DNA from: Fratercula arctica
Lineage: Eukaryota; Chordata; Aves; Charadriiformes; Alcidae
Assembly: GCA_947846985.1 (NCBI GenBank)
Contig: CANTUZ010000020.1
Coordinates: 5,491,459 to 5,555,458 of the forward strand
Direction of reading: 5' to 3'
Length of the DNA stretch: 64,000 nucleotides
Below the pieces are notes generated by a model. That model saw nothing but the letters and a program-made list of their open reading frames with translations, was not told the origin of the DNA and made no database searches. Shown here piece after piece: positions 28,347-39,700 of this stretch. The position numbers and the translations under genes were made by a program. How positions within the stretch are numbered: position 1 is the first letter of the stretch; every line of letters begins with the position of its first letter.

Positions 28347-31300
28347 GTGAGTGCTGCCTGCGCCCTGCCCGCGCCTCGCCTGCCCGCACCCCCTGCCCTG
28401 CCCGCACCGCAGCCCCGCTTCTTCATCCCGCACCGCAGCCCCGCTTCTTCATCCCGCACCGCAGCTCTGCCTCCCCGTCTCGTCCCGCACCGCAGCCCCG
28501 CTTCTTTATCCCGCACCGCAGCCCCGCTTCTTCATCCCGCACCGCAGCCCCGCTTCTTCATCCCGCACCGCAGCTCTGCCTCCCCGTCTCGTCCCGCACC
28601 GCAGCCCCGCTTCTTCATCCCGCACCGCAGCCCCGCTTCTTCATCCCGCACCGCAGCCCTGCCCGCACCCGCGCCCTGCCCCAGCTCCTTCCCGCACTCC
28701 TGCCCGGGCTCTTCCTCCCGCAGCGGCAGCACCGGACCCTCCTCCTCCCCTTCCAGCCGGCTGTAGACCCCCAGACCTCCCCCCGCCCCCTATTCGGGTG
28801 CTGCGGGGACCTGCCGGGCTTGCGGGGAGGGCTCCGTGCCGGGATTCCCGGGGCGGGGGGGGGTTCCCGGTGCTGCGCTCCGGGAGCTGAAGGGAGGAAG
28901 GGACCTGGCCGGGGTGTCCCCGCAAAGGGGCTGCTGTCGCCGGGCGTTGGGCACGGGTGCGGTGAGGTGCTGCCGGGGCGGATTTGGGAAATGAAGCTTT
29001 TCCAGGAAAGAGGAAATTATCAGCTAATCGGCAGGGTTGTGAAGGGGCTGGCACCAGCGCTGGGCAGCATCTCCTCAGTGAGCAGGGAGGATTTGTGCTT
29101 GTAAAGCTTTAAGGTGAGGGGGAAATTCCTCTAGGAATATTAAGTTTGCAGACACCGTGCTTTGCCCAGACTCCCCGGGTAAGAGTGCTCACGCCAGTGA
29201 CATTCACCAAGATGTGTATTCCTCATGTCAGACAGACTGTATTCGTGCTTGTGTTGTGCAGGAGAGAGAAATCTTTCCATTGTGTGGGAGGGGGCCCTGA
29301 GAGGCCGTAGGCATCACACGCTTTGTGTTCCGTGTCCCTGGGGGGCTGCTCTTGAGCCATGGGGCGTTTGTGGGGTCCTTGGAAAGGTGCAACCTGCATT
29401 AGTCGTTGCAGCTGCGGTGATGCAGGTGGGGGAATGAGGCCGGGGCAGGGGAGGTTGGAGGGAACCTGTGTTCCGGATAACTCTGGATGTGAGCTGTGCT
29501 GGCTGCTGGCAGCAAAACTGCTCCTTCCCAGCGCAGTCCCTCGGCACGTCCCCTGCTGCAGGCTGGGTGGAAACTTGTCTTTTCAGATGCAGCTGCAGAG
29601 CTGCGCTTGGGTTTGAGCGACTTGAAGATCTGCTGGTCGGGGTCAGCACAGCCTCTTGTTTTTTGGCAGAAGCTGTTAAAGCCAATGCCATTCACCCCAG
29701 CCTTGTGCCCACAAGACCACCCGTACCCAGGCAGGGGCATGTGGGGTGAAGGTACCCTCAGCGTCGGCGTGGAGGGCGGGTAGTTGGTGCTGGTGGTTGT
29801 CTGGGGGGAGGGAATGAGCTGCGTCCTGCCCGGGGCCCAGCTGGCAGCTGCGAAGCTTCGTTGCTCGTTTGCTGGTTCGTTTGCGGGGGTTATGCCAGGC
29901 ACGTGCTCTAACACCAGCCTCGCCGGGGCAATTAGTCCCTCGCTCAGCCCGTTCTGGTTCTTACGCTTGCCTTTCCTTAGATTATGAATCAATTAAATGT
30001 TTCTAGTGGTGATTTGCATAGCGCGGTGTGAGCAGGGCTCTTACATGTGCCTCCTGGTGCTGTTTGGAAATGAAGGGCAATTGGGAGAGACTGCCGTGCC
30101 ATATGGCCCTGCTGCATCGCATTAAGGTTTTAGCACTGACTGCTGTTAATTAAATGTAACCCAGCCGTCACCACGCGGCCAGCACAACGTGACACAGGAA
30201 CACGCCAGGGCCGATGAACTTGCTGCGTGGTGCGTTGTTTGGGAGAGGGTGATGTAAATACGTTTTGCTGCGCGTACCTTTGCTTTCTGGCTGCCGTTCC
30301 TGATTAACTCCTTTCAAACGCAGTAAAGGCCAGTGTTCCCAGGGGCTGGTGGCTCTGCCCTGCCTGAGCACGGGAGCAAACGTGGGAATGAGCCCGCTTA
30401 AAGAAACAAGCGTGGATTTGTTCGAAGCAAAACAAACCTCTGTCAGGCCTCTTGTCTTTCACCAGATAGTCCTGCAAAGCTGCCACAGGGCTCATGCGCG
30501 AGGTGAGATACTGGGCTGTGTTTTGAAATCCCGGTCTAAAGTAATAATTGACCGAATTTTGTGGTGCAGCTGATACTATAAATAGTTGTTTTGAGGGACT
30601 TCTCCTCTGGCAGGATTTTTTCCATAGTTATATTGAAACAAAACTTAAGTAACTCTATTTCCCTTTTCATTTCAGAGGAGAATTATTCAGACTGTGGGAG
30701 TAGTTCTGCCTCTAAAATTCCCCAACCAACGGGGCAGCATTGCTGGGGGGGGAGGGAAACTTCCGTGGAGATGCTTGTAACAGCCTCTGCATTCCCTGTC
30801 ATCCCAATAGTATATCCTTTTAAAAATGCCCGAGAGCTGCAGACAGGGTGTGCTGTCCTCCCTTGGTGAATATTTCTTTTTCCTCTGATGCGGAGTTGCT
30901 GCTTATTTGCTTTTGACTTGCAGCCTGAGGATACTCAGGTTTTTGTTTGTACAGTTCTGGCCTATTTTTATGTACATCAGATCTGGGGTTCTTTAGTAAA
31001 ATGCGAAAGTGGTATTTATTCCTCCTCCCTCCCCAAATGATCCATGTCCCTTCCTGTCCATGCCGTGGGCACGGTGTCCCGTGTGGGATGGTGCCTGGCC
31101 CCAGGGAGGGGGGAACCACCGGCTGCAGCATTGCCAGCTCCGGTTCTGGGTCTGCCCTGGGAAAAGGGAAGGGGCAACGGGAGCCGGCCCCGCTGCTGAG
31201 CAAGGAGGGGGTTTTGGCCGTGGGCTTTTCGTGACAACCAGCGTTGCACTGAAATCCTCTCGGCTCCATTTCCCCTCTCTCAAGCACAGTGGAGCCATCT

Positions 31301-34300
31301 TTCCCAGGCTAGCGTGGGACGCGTGCGCTGCGGTTCCTCTTCCAGCCGGGGGTCTGGATGGAAGGTTTGGGGGCAGAGACCTGGCGAGTCCCAGAATCAG
31401 GAAAATGATCCCCTTGGGTGGCTTTCCTCGGGCATCTGGCAGGTTTAGGCGGTCCTGAATGAGTCTTCTGGCTCTGGTGGCGGTGGACAGGCTCTTACTG
31501 AGGTTTTAGCTCAAGTCCTACCCATGAGATCTGCATCTGGGGCTGATGCAGGTGAGGTCTGAGACATCGGCAGCCTTTTCACTGCCTTTATCGGGAGCCT
31601 CTAGGTCAGTTCTGTGCATGACAGACATCAAGCATTCTGCTCCCATTGGCGTCAACACGAAGGGATGGGGCGGTGGGAGCTTGGGAGCGACTGACCCCAG
31701 GCTCTCCTGCCAGTGTTCATGAAAAATACTTGTCTTCAGTCTCAGCAGGAATGCAGCTGGGCGTGAGGAGTAGCTCTGCCATTACACGCTGTGTCTTAAA
31801 TATCTCCTACCTAAAGTACGTGGCTTTGTGCTGCTGGCACCTTTCAAAGCCTGTGTGAATATTAAAAAAAATAATAATCTCGCTGTAGGAGTGTAAATGT
31901 GTAAATGCTGCCAGCAGCTTTTCCCGACACAAGCGGCTGCTGCAGCTGGGGAGAAGGGGCTGGACGGGCGGGTCGCAGAGGTGCATCTTTGCTGTGGGTT
32001 TTTTTGGTGTTTGTTCTGGTGGGGTGGGGTGCAGTCGTTTGAATGCAGCGGTGACTAATGCAGCTTCAAAACCTTCAGCATGTTTTATTTTGCATTTTGC
32101 ATATTTATTTTTTATTTTTCTTTCCTGACAGCGTGGTGCTGGTGACTCAGGGTCCCTCCGTGCCGCATGGGGTGGGCTGGTCGCTGGTGGCCGGGGATCT
32201 CGTGGCTCAAGGCAGCAAAATTATGCGAGAGCCCAACCTGTGCATGGGTCGGCTGCTTTGCTCCCTTTCCGTCCCAGTTCACCCTGAGATGGACTGGTTC
32301 TTCCTGGGGGAGTTTCTCATCCTTGCTGTACCTGTGATGCAGGAGCTGATATAAAATTCCTTTTTCTGGTACTGCAGCCGTTTGAAAAACTGGTGGTGAG
32401 ACCCGTCCCAGCGATGGCTCAGCACCGTGCCTGCTCCTTCACCTTGCTCCATCCTCTGGTTTGGCCGGGGTGATTATCCCGTGTCTGTGCTGGGGGGGCT
32501 CCCCCATGGCCTCTCTTGTCCTGGCAGCTGCAGGGGTGATTTATCGCCCATGTATTTCCTGGATCATGTTGATGATGTCCCATGGAGTTGTTTCCTTGGC
32601 CCAGGTGGGTGATGCTGGATGGAGTGGCCATGAACAGTCTGTGTTTGTGGGAGCTGCGGTGTCCCCGGCGGAGCCGCGGGCAGCTGGAGCTGGATGTCCT
32701 CCCCGCGCGGCGGGGTGGCTCTTGGCTCTGGTGACCACAGTGTTACCGGAATAGGACATTGTTGGCTCGGATGCTTCTTTGCAAGAAAAATCCCTCCAGC
32801 TGTCTGTGCTCCCCCGCCAGGAGGGCTGTTGTGAGGCTCTGCCTCGAGGAAAACCCAGGAGCGTGTCCAGCGCCTGGCCATCCCGGTGCCAAATGCAGCT
32901 GTACCTGAAGCCAGATTTTGATCTGTAGATCTTGCGACATGGACCTGGTTCGGTGAAGCACTTCAGCGTCTGTCTGAGTTTATGCCTCTGGTCTGAACCC
33001 TTATCTCTCAAAGGAGTTAATTCTGTGTTCAAGTGCTGTGCTGAATCAGGACCTATTTCCTTAAGGAGGAAGTTGGTTAAACACACACCATTTCTCTTTC
33101 TGGTTTGTCAAGCAAACTGCAGTTCTAATATTACTGGTTGTCAAGTAGATGTTTGCTTAAGATAATGAATTCTTTAGCAGGTGTGGAAACTCTTAAAAAG
33201 CCCGGCCCAGCTTTGCCGGGATGAGGCTCCGCTCGCGCCGCTGGTGCTCTCTGGGACACGGTGGTGTTTCATGTTCTCTTCTTCCACCAGGTCCTCCCAC
33301 GCCCTGTCGTGTCTCTGCTCTTGCCACTGTAAATAATAATTGCTAACAGTTCACAGGACCCACAGTACTTTGCATTTCTGTCCCATTTAGCCGGTCCAGA
33401 CAGATTCCTGAGGCTTCTCCTGCTGCCGGGTGGCTGGGATGGCGCTTGCCGGGCGGGCGCTGCCGAGGTCGGGCGGGGACGGGGTGGGGTGCCGGGGTGC
33501 ATCCTGCCCGCTGAGGCTCCCCGAGGCAGGGCGTTCGCTTCGCCGGGGGAGATGGAGGCGTGGGGAGGGACGGTGACCTGCCCAGAGCTGCCGGGGCTCC
33601 TGCAGCAGCTCAGGTCTCCAGGGTGATGTTTCTTGCTGCGATCCGGTCCGGTGCCTCGGGAAGGATTTATGGAGAGACGTACCAGCCGAGCCTCCGGCTC
33701 TTACTTTGCAGGTTAGTTTTGGGGCGGTCCCTTTTCTCCCCCTGCTTCATCCCTGGCCCAGCAAATTTAGTTGAGTTTGCTGGTCCCAGTGTGGGAAGCA
33801 GGGACGCGTGTGGCTGCAGGGATGCTGTCTAGGTGTTGGGACAGCGAGGGGTGAATACCAAAGTCCCCTCTGTGGTTTAACTCATGGCTTATGCCCCTTG
33901 GTGTGATTTTTAGGATTAGTTAAAGTTCATCTTTGTTACTCCCTGCAAGAATGTGTTGTGCAGGAAACCTGCAGGTGTGTCTGTAAGGGGCTGGCTGAGC
34001 AGAGAGGGGACAGTCGTGATGTGGAGGGTACGAAGTGGCATATCTCAAGCCTGCTGTTAAACTGATGCTCGTGTCCCACCCCATCATCCGACACCCGGTA
34101 GAGTTGTAACTGAGAGATGCTGTGAATGGTCTGCAGCGTTGATCTAAAATCCTAGCTAGCTATGCGCAGAGCTTAAATCAATATTATAAATATAGTTAAT
34201 CTCAGTGTATTCCTTTAATTTAACCTTTGATTAAACGTTGGGGACTTTTTTTTTTTTGTTTCCCTTAAACTTTAGAAGAGCGCAGGGGAAAAGCAGCGAA

Positions 34301-36754
34301 GTGAAGAGGGGATATTGGAAAGAGCCCTCCCAGCGTGCGGCTGGGTCCTGCGCTTTCTCTTGCTAATCTCTTCTGCTGGGTTCTTTTATCTTATCAAGCA
34401 AAAAGCCCCAGAAATAGAAAGTTTTCCATGGCTAACGGGACAAGCCCAGAGATGCACAAGCCCTGAGCCGGCGTGCTGCCTCGCTGCTCAAAAAATAAAT
34501 AAATAAACCCGTCAAATGGCAGGAGGTTGTAAATGGACAGTGTCAGTGTTTTATCTCCGTGGGAGGAAAGGCCGGTGGAAGCAGACGTAGCTTGCACCGA
34601 TGCAGGTTGGCACCCGGCGGCGTTGGGGGTTACGGAGCTGCCGGCCTGGCTCCGCGTGCCCGGGAAGCTCTCCGTCTCCTCTCCGGGGATGGCAGACGGG
34701 AAAGTGGGGGCGGCCGCTTGCTTTGGGCTTGTCACGAAGAGAATTCGCAAAATATTCAGGCATTTTCCCAAGTCCAGGTCTTGGTCTGAGGGACTCCGGC
34801 TGCTGGGGAGGCCGAGCAGGGAGGTCTCACTGGTTGGAGGTAGGTGGTGGTGTATTGGTGGTGTCGGGGTATGTTTGCTGCGTGCGGGCTTTCTGCTGCT
34901 AATTAGGGGTAATGGGATTCCTGCGGTGTTGCCGGTCAGCACTGCAGAGCTCGGCTGGCGATGCCCGGCTGCGCGGGATCCTGCCCGGCGGGTACCGGGG
35001 CTGGCACGGGGCTGTCACACTCTCCTGCCACCGCGCCGGTGGCACTGGGTGGCTTCACCTTCTGCTCCGACTCCTTCTGCAGCCCCACTCTGCGGCAGAG
35101 CGCAGCGCGGTGTGTCCCAGAATCACAGAATGGTGGGGGTTGGAAGGGCCCTCCAGAGATCGTCCCGTCCCACCCCCGGCCAGAGCAGGGTCACCCAGAG
35201 CAGGTGCCACAGGAACGCGTCCAGGCGGGGTTGGGATGTCTCCAGAGACGGAGACTCCCTCACCTCTCTGGGCAGCCTGTTCAGTGTCGGTGCTGCCCCA
35301 CTTGCCGCTCCAAAGGAAAACGTGCCTTTTAGTAAATAATGATTCCAGAGCATCTGCCTGGCAGCTGGGTTTGCACTGCAGGTCTGGTGATGGCGTGGGG
35401 ACCTCTGAGAGGTCGTTGTCACCGGGGGGGGGTCCTGTCTACTCTGAACAAACAGCAAACCATCCTTGCGTTTCACCCGTGTTTGCAAACAAACTAAACC
35501 CAAACCACCTGATTGAGACCTAAACCATCTGAGACCTCCAGTGACGGAGCTGCAGGCTTGAAGGAGGGACAGAGCTGGATCGTTACTGTGGGGGACGTCA
35601 AAGTGCTTCGCAGGAAAACCAGGTCCCTTCCCTGCACTCGCCCTGCGTGTGCTGGCACTGGTGGCGATGCCGCAGGTCCTGCCCTGTCCCCTCCCGGCAG
35701 CAGGAGACGCCGCTGGCTGTCGTGGTGTTGCGGGGCCACATCCTGATGCCGTCCCTGAGGTCACCCCGAGTGACGTCGGGCGTCTCGGAGCGGGGGCAGA
35801 GGCACCACCGAGCCCTCACGCTTAAGCAGCGCAGCTTGCAGAATCAAACCCGCGTGTGGCCGGCGTTTAAAGGTGTTGGGGGGCTGACTGAAGGAGAATG
35901 AGGGAAATCTCCTTTCTTCAGCACTGTCCCCTCCGGTGCTCAAACACCTGCGGGATCTCAGTGCTTTCAAAACACATGACGTTTTATTTTTCATTCTTGG
36001 CTGGCTCTGAGCCTTCCCACGGCAGCTGGGTCGCACTTCAAAGGTTTTCCTTAACTTTGTTGATGTTGGGAGCGTTTCTGATTTGCCTTTTTTTTTTTTA
36101 ATGAACGCCAGGATCCTTAACAAACTAGGAACCTGAGTTTTAAGATAACTCCTGCAATTTCATGGTTCATTTTAACATCACACAAGGGTTTTTTGTGTAG
36201 CTTGTGCCTTCTCAACAGTGCTCCTCTGCGGTCCCACGCGTGCTGGGGCTGGCAGCCCAGCACCACTGCAGGAACCACAAACTTTGGCCAGAAAACAGAG
36301 ATTAAGAGCATCACAGGGGAGATGCTGGGATGTTTTAGACCCTTTCCATCCTAATTTTGAGGGCAATGGTGTCTGGTCTCCGGTGCGGGGTTGCAGGAGG
36401 TTTTTCTGTGGGTGAAGGCCACGTGTGATTGCTGGGGTCAGGCTCTTGCACCCTCTGTCATCGCTGGGGCCAGGATCTGGCCACAGACCTGCGTCTTCTC
36501 CTTTTCTCGCCCCAACCTACAGACCTGGGGCTGGCGTTGCAGTCGGATCGAAAGATGCTCCACCTGCGGAATGTGGGGGGTGGGAGGATGGGGGTGGGCA
36601 GGGTGACTCCAGTCCTATATTTAGGCATCTTGATGGGCATCTTTATTGGACTGTTTCACTCTGTCCATCTTTATCCCCCTGAGAAACTTTATCTGTGGAG
36701 AAAGGGAAAGTCCTTTCAGCCACCAAAGTTTTTTCACAGTGTAGTGATGTGACG

Positions 36755-36788
<34 letters not shown>

Positions 36789-39700
36789 AACTACATTTCC
36801 AAGTGTTACTTTTTTTGACTCGAATGGAAATTATCTTAAAGCGTAAGTGGAGGCATCCTGCTCCTCTTGGCAAACCTGTCACGTGGCTGCTTCCTAAAGC
36901 TGTGCTGGGTTTCTAAAATTAGTGTTCCCTGCCGGATGCTGAGTGATTAGGTCGGTTAATAGGTGACGGTGACTAAGGAGGTGTCATACTTTAATCCTGT
37001 AAAGAAATGCCTGGCCGTAATGGGCCTGATCTGGAGGTGTGCTTGGGAACTGTAATTTCTGTGGCCCGTATTATGTATTTCAGACCTCTCACCATGTACC
37101 TCCTTGGTTGGAGATGCCAGAGCCTTCCGGGGGGGCAGGAGGCAGCTGCCCAAATCTGAAAATCCTGGACCAAATAAGGGATTCTCTGCTGGCGCCAGAT
37201 GCTGAGGTGAACCTGCAAGTGGAGCATCCTCAAATTGGCACCTCCAGCAAAGATTTGGCGAATGTCCTCCATTAAAAGGCTGTTCCAGTTGCTCAAAAGG
37301 TCATGCATTAAATTACCATGTAACTGTGCAGCTTATCTCTAATTAAAAAAAAAAAAAAAAGGCAAGTCGCCCTGCTTTCCCCCAGGCTTACTTGAGACAA
37401 CTGGCTTGGAATAGGAGGATGATAGACAGCTCTGCCAGATGAATGTTAAATGATAAATGATTTCTCTGTTTCCCCTGGAGACTGATGTTTTCCCCCCTCA
37501 GGCACCAGCTCCCAGCAGTGGCTCGGCTCCTCTCATTCACAGCCGGGCATTCCCACGTGCGAGCATTCAGCAGAGCTGAGCAGAAATCCCTCTTTCCAGA
37601 GCAAACGTGGGGTATTCCTTTGCTTTCCTGCAAGCCCCAGATATTCAAAACCAATGACCCAAATGCTAAAGAAAAAAAAGAAAAAGAAGAAAAGAAAAGA
37701 AAAAAGAAGGGTATTTAAAATACAAGCTCGCTGGCTTGGAGCAGGGTGGCAGGGATGGGCGCTCAGTCCCGTCTCCTGTGGAGTGAACTCTCTTGCCTTG
37801 GTTTTTGGATATATTTTTTTTTTTAAGGTTGGTGACCGCGCTGGAATTTTGGGAAGTGTAAAAAGTAAATTTAATGTTGTTTGTATGACAGTTAAAAATT
37901 AAAAAGGGTCAGAAGGGCCACTAAAGTGGGAGGAGGCTGTTAGCTGCAGTCGTGAGGGCAAGGAGCAGTCAGGGCGCTGGGGGAAAGGGCTGGGAGACCA
38001 ATAGCCACGACTGTGCGATAGCCCTTGTGTCTGGCGGATGGAGGTGGCTGTGCCCAGTGCTGCCCCTCGGCAGCCGCAGGCCATGGGCGAGCAGGACCCT
38101 GCGCCTGAAGAGGTTAAACCTGGGCTCTGCAGAGTCGTCTGTGCAATTCCTGCCTGAAACTAGTTAATGTCTTACAGCAGGATGGGTCAGCATCCAAAAA
38201 AACCATGTAAATCCCTTACTGCACCTGGGCAGCACCTGCGCTGGGGTGGGAGGCCACAGCCTTTGCCAGGGCAAGGGACGTGTCCGAACGCTCTCCAGGG
38301 GTGGCTTTTTGGCAGAGTCTGATGATAGATCCATGCCTCGGTCACTGTACTGGCCTTTGAAGCGTTCATATTTAGTGACCTTAAATACTTTGACTTCTGT
38401 CTAATATAAAGATGTTTTTTTCCTTCCTGATGTTGGACAATGAAGCGTCCTTTCCTCGTGAAGTGGCCAAGCTTCTCTGCAGGTGGCATCTCCGAGGAGC
38501 ACAGCTGGGGAGTGGCGTACCCACCGGGTTTGGTGGGACTGGAGCACGTTCTTTACTTTGTATATTAAGGCGCCAGCAGGTCAGGGGAAAGGCAGCAGGA
38601 CGCAAGGCGGGAACGCTGCCTGTGTCGGAGCATTGCACCAAGAAATACAGATTTCCCCAGGCAGAGGGTGTGAGAGTAATTTTTGCGGTGGATGAGGTGT
38701 TCTGGTACCTGTCCCCATCTGCAGGAGTGTGCCCGAATGGGGACGTGTGCCTGGCTGGCAGCTCTAACCATGCCAGTACCCATGAGCATCACTCTGAGCA
38801 TCCCGCTGCCCCCCGGCAGGCATCTGATCCCTTCCCGGGGTTCCCCCACTGCTCCTCGACAGCCGGCTGTGGCTCTCGGGTGCCTCACGCTCTGGTTTCT
38901 CCCTGTGCAGACTGCCGATACACGTGCCACCAGGAGTGCCGCAGCCTCATCCAGCTGGACTGCCGTCAGCCGGGCCAGTGCCAGAGCCAGCTCTCGCCCG
39001 AGAGCACCCTCCTGCCGCCCTGCAGCCAGGTACGACGGGGAGGGGGTCTCCGTGGGGGGGTGACAGCATCGTGGTGACCAACTGTGTCTCCTTCAGAGAC
39101 CTGGTTTCTTGCTCCCGAAGGGTTTTACAGGAGGGTGGTCTTGTCAGAGAGATCAGCCCATCGGTCCCACAGACCCAGCGAGTGCCTGTATACCGTGTAC
39201 CTCACGTATACCGTGTACCTCACGTATACCGTGTACCTCACGTATACCGTGTACCTCACGCCTGTATCAGAATAGCAGGGGTTGGAAGGGGCCTCTGGAG
39301 ATCATCCCGTCCCACCCCCTGCCAGAGCAGGGTCACCCAGAGCAGGTGGCACAGGAACGCGTCCAGGCGGGGTTGGAATGTCTCCAGAGACGGAGACTCC
39401 CCCACCTCTCTGGGCAGCCTGTGCCAGGGCTCTGCCACCCTCACAGCAAAGAAGTTCCTCCTCATGTTGAGATGGAACTTCCCATGGTCAAGTTTGTGCC
39501 CGTTACCCCTTGTCCTGTCGCTGGGCACCACTGAGAAGAGCCTGGCCCCATCCTCCTGACACCCGCCCGTTAGGTATTTTTTAGCATCGATGAGATCCCC
39601 TCTCAGTCTCTGGCTTAATAGCCTTGATTTAAGAGTTTCAGGAGTCCCAGGGGATCGAGACCCTTCAATCTGCATTAGAGGTGTGCAGTAATCCCTGGGG

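Larger units (their letters stand above)
27500..28400 (+). promoter_or_regulatory. RASSF5: CpG island at the RASSF5 NORE1A promoter
   Basis: CpG density is very high from about 27500 and peaks across the first coding exon. C-rich blocks (27900-27960) suit Sp/KLF factors. A GT repeat at 27832-27860 lies about 150 bp upstream of the start codon. No TATA box is seen. CpG-island promoters of RASSF genes are known silencing targets in mammals. Confidence 0.6.
28347..38910 (+). other. RASSF5: RASSF5 intron after the NORE1A first exon
   Basis: About 10.6 kb, GT-AG. It contains the minisatellite at 28403-28672, a CR1 copy at 35119-35325, T runs near 36757 and an A/G-rich stretch at 37664-37710. AT-rich islands (about 30120-30160, 34140-34260, 37265-37360) stand out from the GC-rich background and could be regulatory. 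No further exon was recognised. Confidence 0.7.

Noticed and set aside
27223..28516. Minus-strand ORFs of 330-400 codons opposite RASSF5 exon 1
   Set aside because: The CpG island has few stop codons in any frame. The sequence is arginine-, glycine- and proline-rich without domains, and the + strand has the confirmed exon.
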